NCBI GenBank assembly: GCA_039545355.1
Contig: BCJJ01000005.1
Coordinates: 1,177,008-1,241,007 of the forward strand
Direction of reading: 5' to 3'
Source of the DNA: Trichosporon coremiiforme
Lineage: Eukaryota > Basidiomycota > Tremellomycetes > Trichosporonales > Trichosporonaceae
Length of the DNA: 64,000 nucleotides
Shown here: positions 23,048-33,494 of the stretch, piece by piece
How positions within the stretch are numbered: the first letter of the stretch is position 1
How the letters are laid out: each line of letters opens with the position of its first letter
Notes under the pieces: generated by a model
Seen by the model: the letters and a program-made list of their open reading frames with translations, nothing else
What the model was told of the DNA's origin: nothing
Database searches by the model: none
Program-made: the position numbers and the translations under genes

Positions 23048-23568
23048 ATGGCACCGCCAAAGAAGCAGTTCGTGCAGGAGGAGCTGCCCCCGCCGGAGCT
23101 CTCGCACAGCGTGTACGTGCTAGTTTCAGGCAACTGAACTGACAACAGTGAGCTCCGAATCCCGTTCATGAACGCGCAGCACGCCGCCATTGCGAAGCGC
23201 TCGCTCGACGTCGACCGCGAGCCGAACCTCGAGCTGGTCGAACGACGGACAGCCGTTGACGGCGATGTTCTGGTTGTGTGAGTAATCTGGGAACAGCTTT
23301 CTGGGGCCTTGGAGACGGTATAGCTCACAACAGCACGTTCCGCGCGGCATCGGTGCGCCTTCTCCGTCTGGCGTCCAACTCGTTCCTGTCCAGCGTTGAC
23401 CTCGTGCTCCGCACGATGGCTGAGTTTGCGCCGGATCCCGATGAGGTGCTCCCGACGGACGAGGAGCTGGAGGCTATTGCCAGCCGTGCGCGCGAGGAGG
23501 GGGGCGGTCGCAAGGGCATCGAGCTCAAAGGCGGCGCGGGAGCTGGCGGCGGCGAGGAGGTCAAGTGA
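23048..23568 (+). CDS. PCC1: KEOPS/EKC complex subunit Pcc1
   Basis: Small dimerising subunit of the KEOPS complex, which makes the t6A37 modification of ANN-decoding tRNAs and also affects telomeres and transcription. Three exons give ~143 aa. The Pcc1 domain is assembled across both introns: VELRIPFMNAQHAAIAKRSL, then VDGDVLVV joined to TFRAASVRLLRLASNSFLSS and VDLVLRTMAEF. The core is of usual length. Unlike yeast Pcc1 (88 aa), it has a C-terminal extension of ~45 residues that is acidic then Gly/Ala-rich (LPTDEELEAIASRARE, GGAGAGGGEEVK). Start: first ATG, MAPPKKQFVQEE, after a C-rich leader. Confidence 0.92.
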
Positions 23569-23790
23569 GCGTCGATATCTCACAGTTAGAGGAGTATCAC
23601 ATAGATGTACGAGTACGCAGTCCACTGGAGCACTGACGAAGGACGACACAGTCCCATAACACTAACAGGGCCTCAGGATCACACACACCCGGGGGGAAGC
23701 CTGTCAATCAACGTCAAGTAGCAACGACATTGCGCTGATCTCCTAACTGCCTGCATTCACTGCCATTTTACTACCGAAGTTCTAGGCAAT

Positions 23791-24955
23791 CTAGATCTTG
23801 TACACGAGCCTCTCTCCCGAGATCTTTCCGTCCTGCATCTCCTTCAGGCCGGCGTTGATGTTCTCAAGGCCGTTGCGGACCTTGAAGGGAGGGGGCCTGA
23901 AGAGGCCCTCCTCGATGTATTGGGGGGCCTTAGCCTGAAGCTCCTCAAACCACTTCCTCAGCGCCGGGTCGGCGGGGACGTGAATCTGCTTTCCGTCACG
24001 GGGACCCATGGAGTACGGAATACCGTACGCGCCGTAGAGCATGGTGGTGACAAACTTGACGTTGGGGAACTTGGCCTGGACGTCCTGGGGAATGGCGAGG
24101 AGGAAGTTGGCCTGCCCGCCCTGCTCCTTGAAGCACTTGGCCGTGAAGGTGGCCGAGTCCGCGAGCGAGATGCAGTCCATGGCGCGCGTGACGCCGCCAC
24201 CCGTGACCTTCTTGATGCCCTCGATCGCCTTGTCGCCGTCATGGTAGTCGAACACCTCGTCTGCGCCGTACTTCTTGACGAGGTCGAAGTTGTGCTTGGA
24301 CGCAGTCGCCGCGACATTGTAGCCGAGCGCCTTAGCGAGCTGGATGGCCTGCATGCCGACGCCCGAAGAGCCGCCGTAGATCACGATCCACTCGGGCGTG
24401 TCCGGGTGCTGACGCACGGGAGGCCAGGGCTGTTTCTGCGAGTGCTGCAGAGCCTGGAACGCAGTGAAGAACGGCACGCCGTAGGACGCGGCAACATCAG
24501 ACTTGACATTGTCGGGGACACGCCAGCACATCGAAGGCTCAGTCACGAGATACTGGGCGAAGGAGCCCTTGTCGGGAAACTTGCCGCCGTAGACGTCGCC
24601 GGCAACGCGCTGGCCGACCTTGACGTGGTCGCGCGACGAGGGCGAGGCAGCGACAACAGTTCCGGCGAAGTCGCAGCCGGAGATAGAGCCTGCGGGCGAG
24701 GCGTAGACGATATGCTTCCAGTCGGTTGGATTCTGAGGTCAGCAACGCCAAGGTGGGCAAGGCTACGAGAATGCCATCTGTTGCCGATGACACGAGACCA
24801 GCATCTCACAGGAAACCACTCACGAGAGCAACGTAGTCGACCTTGACGAGGATCTCGCCCTCCTTGAGCTTCGGGAGGGGTACGGTCTGGACGGAGGCGC
24901 CGCCCTTGCCATCGGCAACCAGCGCCTGGATCTTCTCGGGAGGAGCGTCGGCCAT
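23791..24955 (-). CDS. MDR-superfamily zinc-independent alcohol dehydrogenase-like reductase
   Basis: NAD(P)H-dependent medium-chain reductase of the group that includes fungal trans-acting enoyl reductases and ToxD-like proteins. Two exons (intron about 24735-24823) give ~365 aa. The N-terminal GroES-like domain (MADAPPEKIQALVADGKG, ILVKVDYVAL, NPTDWKHIVYASPAGSISG CDFAGTV) is followed by a Rossmann fold with VIYGGSSGVGMQAIQLAKAL and YNVAATAS. The Cys/His zinc ligands of classical alcohol dehydrogenases are not evident, and NPTDWK replaces the catalytic-zinc Cys region, as in the quinone/enoyl reductase branch. There is no signal peptide. The substrate cannot be told from sequence, and no biosynthetic cluster surrounds it. 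Confidence 0.85.
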
Positions 24956-25586
24956 GGTGGTGTCTTTGATGCTTCCTTGTGGTGTTTGCGGGTACGAACG
25001 AGCTGTTCTGCTGTCTGTGGGAGCTTCGTAATCGAGCCTGATGCTTTATATGTATCGGTTTACTCTTACGCCTAGAACCGTCTCTGAGAATCCATGAAAT
25101 CAACATAACCGACGTCATGGGGGGCACCCCGTAGAAGCGGGATTAGTAAGGCGGGCGCCTCTCCCACAGTCGCCTTCGGCGATGCCCGCGACTTGCACGC
25201 GGCGTCGCAGCCGGCACAACCAACATCCAATCACACCATACGCGTGGAGTAGTAAGCCCATCGGTCTAGCATGAAACGCGGCGTTCTCAGTCCGGGTCAT
25301 CGATGCATTTTGCTATCAGACGTGTCTAGTCATTGTCCAATGTTACAGCCCTTTGACAGAAGAGGAAAGAGCGAGTTGATTTGTGTTCGGGTTGGCGTGG
25401 AATAGAATGAGGTTTTGGGATAGGATAAAGGGAAATGCACGTGAGGTAAGTAGTGGAAGAGACGTTGCAGGCGTATTAAGAGGGCGTGCGAACACCGAAG
25501 GCGTCCGCTTCGCTGACCCCATCAAAGCAGGATCACCGGGCAGCGTCCACTCATTGGCGTCCGGTTCCGGGGTTGCAGCCAAGTAC
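24956..25586. other. Intergenic
   Basis: Holds the promoter of the reductase gene (a TATATGTA stretch near 25046 lies about 90 bp upstream of its ATG on the minus strand) and the 3' flank of the tetraspanin gene. No gene is seen. Confidence 0.5.
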
Positions 25587-27377
25587 TTAGTACCCGTGTT
25601 GCTGGTTGCCGTACTGCGGGCCCTGCTGGACTACACTATAGCCACCATTGGAATCGTACTGCGCCGTGACAGCGTGGTGACCTAACGAGGAGCCGCCCGC
25701 GCGGTGACCCTGCTCGGAGCCATGAATCGAGTCACTGCCGTCGTCAAACGGCGACTCGTACTGGTTGTTGTTGTTCCGAAGGCTGGGGCTGTTCGTGTGG
25801 TGACGCGACACGGGATTCGTGAGCCCATGGCCGAGGGACGAGGTCTCAGCGAACGAGCCGCGGCGGGATCCAGCAGGCGAGTTTAAGTGAAGCGAGGAGC
25901 GTTCCAGCGCGTCCTGGGCAACACCGGGGCCGTACTGGTTGGCGATCTGCGAGGCGTAGTCGTTCATGATAATAGCCATCGAGTCCAGGTCGAGACGGTA
26001 GCGCTTGGGAGTGAGACCCTTGCCGAAGCGGTACGTGACGTGGTTCGAGCACAGGAGACCGGCGAGAATGATCAGAATGTGCGCGGGAACGAGCGAGAAC
26101 GAGACGGTGTACCAGGTGCGCGTGACGTTACGCTCGAGCTTGAGGTACTTGTTCTTGCAGCCGTCCTCGACCGAACGAGGGTAACAGAGAGGCGAGACAG
26201 TGGCCTCGGAGGACGGAGAGAAGTAACCACAGCAACGGAGAGCATCCTGGATACGCAGACGACCGACGGTGCCGAGCGACTGGGACCACTGCTGGTTGAT
26301 CTTACCCTCAAGGTTGAAGGTGTGGCGCTTGTAGGTGATGTAACCAGGAGCGACGATGAACGCGAGACAGACCCAGAGGAGCACAACGTAGACCGCCAGG
26401 AAGGGGCGGCTGTTGAGGAGAAGTCCAGAGAAACCAAGCAGAGCGGTGAACACGGAAAGACAGGCGGCGATCGTTGACACTGCGCAGGTCAGTATCCTCG
26501 CCAGGAGTGGATGCGGTGACACGTACGGATGAGTTCAGTGCGGTTACCGACGCGGATGACATCGGACTGATAGAAAACGTTGATCCAGACAAGAATGCAA
26601 CAGATCAGCGTGCCCATCGCGTAAATAATGAGCTGTGCGGTCAGTTATGATCTTCGTCGCGGCTGCGGACATGTGTGAAACAGTGTGCAGGGCGCCCGAA
26701 CGCCCCTTCATTGTCTCACGAACGACACCGCAGCACTTTCGCTGCAGCGTCCACGCGCTGTAAATACTCACAACCCAGTTGGCCAGGAAGAGGATCCACT
26801 TGAAGCGGTTCCAGCGAAGCTTGTGCTTGCGCTTCGGCTTCAATCCACCCTTGCCGAGCTCGAAAACGAGTCCCTCGTCGTCATCCACAGTTCCCGGCTC
26901 ACCCATACGGGCGGCGCCGGCCGAGAAAGCGTCACGACCACCACCCTGCTTGGCACGACGGTGCGCCCAGTCACCCTGCGTGTGGAGCTTGGAGAATTTG
27001 GTGGGAACATAGTTGATCGAGAGCGACGGCGGGCGGTTCGACTTGCTGTTGCTGCGGAGCTCAGTCAGATCGGTGAACGACGTGTTGCGACTGCCGCCGT
27101 TGCTCGGGGTTCCATTGTCCTGGTACTGTCCACCCGTGACCTCAGAGAAAGGCAGATTGGGCGGGATGAGGAGGTCATCGTTGTACTGCACCTCCGCAGG
27201 CTGCTGGTTGTACGCCATGTGGTGGTCGTAGGACGACTCGGGGGAGGGAGAGCGATTGCGGTAACGGTCGTCCTCGAAGGAAGTCGAGGTGAGCTCGTCG
27301 GAGGGAGGACGATTGTCGTTGCGACCGCCGGCGCGATGGGCAAGGTTCGCGAGCTTGGTCTTTGCCTTGGATGGCAT
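25587..27377 (-). CDS. Tetraspanin-type four-TM membrane protein
   Basis: Predicted plasma-membrane protein of ~545 aa in three exons. The long hydrophilic N-terminus (~190 residues, Ser/Asn/Pro-rich) precedes TM1 (FKWILFLANWVLIIYAMGTL), TM2 (ACLSVFTALLGFSGLLL), TM3 (FLAVYVVLLWVCLAFIVAPG) and TM4 (YTVSFSLVPAHILIILAGLL). Between TM3 and TM4 lies a large loop with the tetraspanin signature CCGYFSP plus further cysteines (PLCYPRSVEDGCKNKY) and one N-glycosylation sequon (NVTR). The ~160-residue cytoplasmic tail is Ser/Asn/Gly/His-rich and ends YGNQQHGY. The topology and CCG motif match fungal tetraspanins of the Tsp2 group known in basidiomycetes, but both cytoplasmic tails are much longer than in animal tetraspanins. 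The assignment to Tsp2 is tentative. Confidence 0.82.
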
Positions 27378-29869
27378 GTGGTATCGAGAGAAAAGGGGAG
27401 GGAGAAACGAAGAGCGGTGCGGATAAAGGCAGGGGAGGAGGTGGAAGCGTGCGTGACCGAGACCGTCGTAAGGCGTAAGGGCCCACTACTTGCGTTTCCA
27501 AGAGTAAGGATAGGCTTGTTGTCTTGGAATTGGCGAACTGTTGAGCTTTGAACTCTGCCTGCTAAAAAGGCGTGCAGCAGTGGCGTCTGGCGACCTTAGT
27601 ACCGAAGTCGACAGGTGCACGTAGACGATGCGATCGGGTGCCAAGGAATCGAGACGGAGGCTTGGCCGTGTTGATGCTTTGTGCTGAAGGCGTGTGGCCA
27701 GTGGAGTGGGATGTGGGAACAGCAAACGCTAGACCACTTCCCTAGTGCGGGATTGACAGGAGAGAAAGGGGAGTGTTTCGAAGACTGAAAGAGTCAAGTG
27801 TCCGGAGCGAGCGGAAGGATCGGGCGAGGGAGGAGGGGCGATGCGGGGAGAAGCGAATGCAAAAGGGGGTGTAGGTGGAAAAAGAGATGACGAGAGACTG
27901 GTGGATGGAGTGGTGAGGGTTGCACACTGCACACAGTGGACGTGTATTTTTGTCGCGAGAATCAAGCCAAGCAAGGCAGGGAGGGGGACGAGGAGATCAG
28001 GGAGGGGAGCAAGCTCTGAATGAGAGTGATGTGGGACTGCGGGACGGCAGCCAGCGTGCCTTTGGTGGGTGCCGGGTGCAGGACGAGGGTAGCAGAGGGT
28101 CTAGGGCACTCTCCTGCCAGTGCCAGTGCCAGTGCCAGTGCCAGTGCCAGTGCTCCGGATCGCACGATCACGCAGAACGCTGATTGCTGTGCATCTGTGT
28201 CTGTCCTACGGTGGGAAGTCAAAACTGTCTGTAGTGGGCCCGAGGCTGGGAACGTTGGGATTACGCACAGCCGGAGAGGCACCACTCCCAGGTACTGAGG
28301 CCTCGATCAGCTCAGGGCAAGCCTTTACCTCCGCTTGGGCGAGGTGCCGTCTGCGCGTCGCCCCCACGTGGTTCTGCACCCTAAGTGCGCCCTGGTGCGT
28401 AATTGCAACGCGTTTTAATGTGCTTTCTTGCCATCCTAATTCCCCCTTTCCTAATTACTTGAATTCGTGTGCGGTGGCGACGTGGCTGCATGCAGTGTCT
28501 ATGCCCGTCCCAGCCGGCTGAGGCGCAAACATGTGCATGTAGATCATAATGGTGGTGCGCAGAGGTAGACTGCAGAGGCACCCTCGTAGCATGCAGCAAT
28601 CTGGGACAGAGCTTCGCTCTAACAGCGTCCGGTGGCGCCTTCAACCATGATTTCTCGCAGTCTGTTTTCGCGTCGTGGAGGGCGCCCCAGCCGGGCCCAC
28701 CAATCACATAGAGCGCGCCTTTGCGCAACGCTTGACCCTTGCAAGCCCCCCTGCCCTTCCAGATCGCAGGATCACAGGCATCGCGCGCATCGTGTGCTTG
28801 CGTCAAGTCGCGAAGCGACAGGGGCGTAAAGATCGACGCCCGTCAGCCGCCGGCCCTCGCGCCTGGCACACTTCACACTGGCCGTACACTGGCTTCACTG
28901 GCACACAGCCTAGACTTAGGGCTTAGGGAGCGACAGAGTGGGATATTCTTAGCTGGCCAAGTTACGGCCAAGCGACTGCGCATGAGCCGGTTCGCCGGTA
29001 TCGTGCCGTCACGTCACAAGCTCTGCATGCCATGCTTGGAACGCGAGCGCTTCGATTCCCCCGATTGTCGATATGTAGATCATTCTTTGGCATGCGAGGG
29101 AAGAAGTCGCTTGCAGAGAGTAGTCGACGTATATCGCAGAATTGCAGACGTACACTGCTGAGTAAGTTTTCGACGTTGCCCACTGCAGTCTGTAACGTGA
29201 CACTCTCCGACATGGAAGTTGAGACCAGATCTCTTTGAACACATGACAGTCTGCACACTTGCGTGAAATTCCTTATACCCACTCTCCACTACAGTCTCAT
29301 TCAGCGCTCACATCAGCAGACAGCCGTCATCCCGGCTCCGTCAGTGATAAACACGTGGTGCCCTCAACGTCGACGTCTCGCCTAGGTCGGCTGCTCTTCT
29401 CCTGTACAGAGGCGATGCCAAGCTCTTGGCCTACGCTTGGTCTAGCGATCCGGCGCCCCCGCCGAGTGACGGTCGCTAGTGACGGTCGCTGATAAGAACA
29501 GAGGCGGAGTAGCGAAAGCGGTGCAGGAATGGATCAACACCAGGCGCTAGCGAGGCAGCCGACCTGGCCGAGTGACAGCATGCCAAGACCGCAAGGCACA
29601 GAGTAGTGCCTGGCCGAGTCGGAGAGTTGCCATATCAGGACTAGTTGCCCGGTACGTAGTTTCTGCACTACCGGCTTGTGGTATGGTATCACAAGCCCCG
29701 CACTCTGCGGCTTACTCCTTCGAGTTTCGCAATAGATGACGCGCAGGCTAGCAGGCCGGCAACTGTTGCGCGGCGGTATTTCATGGACCGAAGCAACGCT
29801 TTCCAGAAGCTCATATAGCATGCCATGCCGCTCTTGCCCCCCTCACCATCCATAACTCACTTGAACAAC
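27378..29869. other. Long intergenic region
   Basis: About 2.5 kb without a supportable gene. The part next to the tetraspanin start (27380-27960) is pyrimidine-rich on the minus strand, as a promoter/leader would be. A hexanucleotide repeat lies at 28115-28150. I looked for tRNA A/B boxes and found no foldable candidate. An unseen non-coding RNA is possible. Confidence 0.5.
28115..28150. repeat. Hexanucleotide microsatellite (TGCCAG)6
   Basis: Six perfect tandem copies of TGCCAG in intergenic DNA. Confidence 0.9.
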
Positions 29870-31114
29870 ATGGGCGACCTAGCACTCTGCAATGACATGA
29901 CGGCGATACCGATTCAGCAGCGGTTGGAGCTGCACGCTGAGCGACACAAGGCTCTGTGGGCCGAGACCGAGGGTCTCGAACACGCCCACGATGCGCTCTC
30001 GCAGTGTAAGAACGAGCTTGAGAACGCAAAGGTGGAGCTCGCGAAGCGACAGCGTACGGAGCAGCGATGGGAGTACAAGCTGTGAGCCGAAGCCACTGGG
30101 CTGTGTGCTGATGACAGCCAAGACTTGTTCAGACAATGGAAGGAGCTCGAGGTGCCAAGCCGCAGCACGCGGCTGCTCGTCAAGCTGAAGAACCCGGTGC
30201 ACACGGAGCAGGCGTACGTGAACCGAGACATCGAGCGGAAGCAGAAGGAGGAGGAGCACCAGCATGCCTTCTGGCAGGGACAGGAGTACAAGCGCGCGGT
30301 CGAGGAGACGCAGGCGCGCATCGACACCCTCGAGGCCGAAATTGAGCGCTACCAGCTCGAAGCGGAGAACCACCGCCGGCTGCACGCGGAGGTCAAAGCG
30401 ATCCACACCGCTGTCTTCGCAGGTATTCAGAATGAGTTCCCGCAGGAGCTTGAGCTTCGTGACCGGATCGACATGGTGGCGGCGCACGGCGTCGAGTTCG
30501 CGCAGAAGCTCGAGGTCGAACAGAAGGCGCTGCTCATGTTTCCTGGCATGCTTAACGAGGCTGAGCATGCCGAGCGGCAGTTCAGGAAGGCCATTCACGC
30601 CGACTCGGACAACCTGCGCAGGCACGTCCGTAAGGCCGAGAAGGCGTACCAGCTTGCAAGGAGGAAAGAGACGGAGATCCGCCGCCTGAAGCCCTCCGTC
30701 GTCCCTTATCCTACAGACATGCCGTGCCTCGGCTCCTTCGAGACCGGACAGTGGACCCTGCTCTTCCGCCGCGGGTACGCCGAACGCATGGCGTACTGTA
30801 GTGATCTCGTTTTGCACATGCGTCGACAGCGGGACATTGCGCGGCGCGACGTGAGCGAGATGGCCCAGGGCATCCAGGAACTCAATATGCAAGTCAAGGT
30901 GATGGAAAGGCAGCTGGAGGAGATGCGCGCAAGAATCCTCCTGAACAAGGCGGCCGAGATGGGCCTTGGAGGTGAAGTCGACGAGGCGGAGCTTGACCGT
31001 CTTGCGCTCGAGGACGGAGAGAGCATCATTGTTGGAGGCGGTGACCTGATGCTGTCGATTTATTCGATCCAAGCAACCCATGAAGCCCCGCCTCCAGCGT
31101 ACTCGAAGGATTGA
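29870..31114 (+). CDS. Coiled-coil protein of unknown function with C-terminal PPxY
   Basis: Not recognised. Two exons joined by a ~50-nt intron after KL (about 30084) give ~398 aa. Nearly the whole length is charged and heptad-like: HAHDALSQCKNELENAKVEL, VEETQARIDTLEAEIERYQL, AERQFRKAIHADSDNLRRHV and QELNMQVKVMERQLEEMRAR. It is therefore predicted to form long coiled coils and has no membrane segment. The last ten residues, APPPAYSKD, contain a PPAY motif of the PPxY type bound by WW domains of Rsp5/Nedd4-type ubiquitin ligases. An in-frame ATG at 29825 would add 15 residues; I prefer 29870, in the context AACATGGGC. A sorting or eisosome-like scaffold is possible but unproven. Confidence 0.7.
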
Positions 31115-31224
31115 ACACCCCTAATAACATTCCTTTCTCGATTCTGCTCTCACGATCATCACGACTGTCAGTTGTACTCATAGTTTCTTGTACATTTTTT
31201 AGCCCAGTATAACATGCAACTAAT

Positions 31225-31768
31225 CTACTCTGCCTGCGTCTGGTGAGGGTTGTCGGGGACGTAGAGGTGCTCCCACTTCTCCATGTCCTTACACCAGATC
31301 TCGTTACCCGGCTTCGGCACGCTGCCGGGCGGCAACAAGCCAGCCATGACGTAGTAGTCTCCTTCATGGTTGCGGTCGAACAGCGAGCATCCGCACGATG
31401 GGCACCAGAAGCGCCGTGCCGTACGTCCTCCAAATCCCGACACGGAGTGTTCTTTCACTTCACCTTGCACGTGAACAACAGACGACGAGACGTGGATCAG
31501 GTATGCACCGAGGCCGCCGGTGAACTTGCGGCAATCAACACAGTCTGAGGTCAGCAATGGTGTCTCACTTGTTTGCAGACAGAGCAGATCCGGAGCCGAA
31601 GGCTAGTCGGGTGAGGTCGCAGCTTCGAAGCCCGACGGAGGGTAGGGTTGGGGGATCATGGCCCGTTTACGGTGGGCGGTGCAACTCACGACAAATCTGG
31701 AGCTCGGGCAGCTTGCCCGGCTCTGGGATGGTGATGGCAACCTTTTCGCAGTTGCACTTGACGATCAT
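31225..31768 (-). CDS. GFA/CENP-V family zinc-binding protein
   Basis: Small protein of ~135 aa from two exons in the glutathione-dependent formaldehyde-activating (GFA) enzyme-like family, whose fold carries one or two zinc ions. The zinc ligands are visible: CNCEKV near the N-terminus, ICHCVDCRKF assembled across the intron, and WCPSCGCSLFDR. Most fungal members have no demonstrated formaldehyde activity, and the family is large, so the substrate is unknown. Start MIVKCNCEK is the first ATG with the zinc motif directly after it, leaving no room for a targeting peptide. The C-terminus (WEHLYVPDNPHQTQAE) is hydrophilic. Confidence 0.85.
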
Positions 31769-33494
31769 GGCTGTTTTTCGACTCGCCGTCGCACTGGAGA
31801 ATGAGTGGGCAGAAGCTGTCCTCGGCGTCTCGTGAACAACCACTGGCATCGGTCCAGTACGATGACGTCCGGTCACTCGGCCATCTGCGACATCATACGT
31901 AATAGCCTCCAGTCGGATGCTTCCCCTCGCTGCCTGCCTTCCTCTGCAGACTTGCCACCCAAGACTGAAGATCGCCGTGCAGCGAGCAATATGAGCATGC
32001 CGTTTCCGTCAGCTGATACGATGCAAAGGCGGGCTGAAGTTACTAGGGCGCTGGATCGCCATCGCAGTGATCAATGTCATCACCTTTACGTCGTCTCTGC
32101 AGATCATTCCCCGTAGCAAACCTTATCATAGTGGACCGCGCTTGGATGAGCAACAGCGAAGTGCAGGACAGGGAGGGTAAGAGCAGAGCAGAGGATAGCG
32201 AGATGTGCCTCGAAGGTGAACGTAGCGAACGGGACTCCTCAAGCACGGTCAGGCAATGAGATGTGTACCTCTCTTCCTATACCTGATCTTACAACTCGCT
32301 AAACAGTGAGCCGGAACGGAGTGTGGCAGCGCGATTTTGATGGGAATCAATTGCCGCGGACTGTCAACATCTCTCAGGAGCTCGGTCCGCCAGAGGAGCA
32401 AAGTCAGGCTGATCGACATCAGGAGCAGTCGCACTCGCAATGCCGAACACGGCGCAGCGACATTTATGACAGTGGCACGAGGTCTGTGGGCTGCGCCGAA
32501 CTGTCGGCTGGACCATCTGAGGCTGAAGAGGGCGGAGAAAGGTTACGAGAGCGGAAGATAACCCACCTCTCTTGGCGCTATCGCTTCACGTTGCGCCCGA
32601 CGACATGACCACTGCTTCTCTCAAGTTCATGTTGTCGGTACCGGAAGGTGGTTGAGACTTAGTCCCGCGCCCACCAGCTGGACGCTGTGTACACTGCTTG
32701 GCACTATGGCGACGGCACCGCGTTCGGATAGAAATATCACACGTAGTGACATGCTCGGGCTTGTGGCAGCAACAACAAGAACAACCGAACTGTACGAACT
32801 CGGCAAGACAATGTTCTCAGTCTCTCCACTCCTCATGTCTGCTACTGCTCTTGTCTTGGCCTCGCCCTCCTGAACACAGCAGGTAATCAGTCCACCTGTC
32901 CGCCGAGCAACGACGCGTACCCCCGTTCCCCCATCTTGCCCTATAAAAGGCGACGGGATGTAGTATGAGGGCATCATGAACCGGAACGTGTCCGACATTT
33001 GATGTCTCGAGCCTGGCGGGTCGATCGTCTCCCATCCCTGCGTGCCAGAGAAGGTCTGGTGAGGAATGGAAGCCTACTCTACTCGTGCTTGGAGGGGATG
33101 TTTAATGGGGTTTAAACAGAAGGGCGTGGAATGTATGAGCTCTGGTAGGCATGAATGACTCGAGGGATGATACTAACGAACGAAAGGAAGGGGGAAGCTC
33201 AGGAAGACAGCGGTGCGGCTGCTCCCGTTGCGAGCCCCAGTGCTGCTGGTCTCGAGTTCGACGTGCAGAAGCAGGGAGACAGGTCCGCCACTGTTTCGGA
33301 GCGCAAGGTAAGCTGCCTGCTCGCACTTGTGTTTGTGGCACTTCTTGGCTTTTCTCTCATTTGAACACTGTATGACTTGTCTCCAGAGGATGTCTGAGTG
33401 TGGTGAATGCCGTAGGAGCTCTATCAGTCGTCCACTGTTAGCACAGCTAGTCGATAGTATGAATGATGCATGTGATAATTGACAGATGAGCGCC
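31769..33494. other. Intergenic
   Basis: No well-supported gene. A good TATA-like TATAAAAG lies at about 32942-32949, and a possible small tail-anchored ORF lies at 33155-33364 (listed separately). The remaining open frames look random. Confidence 0.45.
33155..33364 (+). CDS. Possible small tail-anchored protein
   Basis: Not recognised and weakly supported. The frame of 69 aa has a hydrophilic N-terminal part (ERKGEAQEDSGAAAPVASPS, then FDVQKQGDRSATVSERK) followed directly by a hydrophobic C-terminal run, VSCLLALVFVALLGFSLI, then stop. This is the arrangement of a tail-anchored or single-pass membrane protein. A TATA-like element lies ~200 bp upstream. Against it: the lysine before the hydrophobic run is followed by GTAAGC, which could be a splice donor, and CTAAC...AG near 33173-33187 could be an acceptor, so the real gene could be a different spliced product, or none. 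Confidence 0.3.
   Translation: MTRGMILTNERKGEAQEDSGAAAPVASPSAAGLEFDVQKQGDRSATVSERKVSCLLALVFVALLGFSLI

Noticed and set aside
23791..24955. Classical zinc alcohol dehydrogenase or part of a secondary-metabolite cluster
   Set aside because: Zinc-ligand residues are not evident, and the flanking genes (PCC1, tetraspanin) are housekeeping or membrane genes with no synthase nearby.
28115..28150. Hexamer array as a CRISPR-like or regulatory array
   Set aside because: It is a plain head-to-tail microsatellite without spacers, in a eukaryotic genome.
29030..29070. tRNA-like B-box (TTCGATTCC) in intergenic DNA
   Set aside because: No matching A box or acceptor-stem pairing at tRNA spacing could be found.
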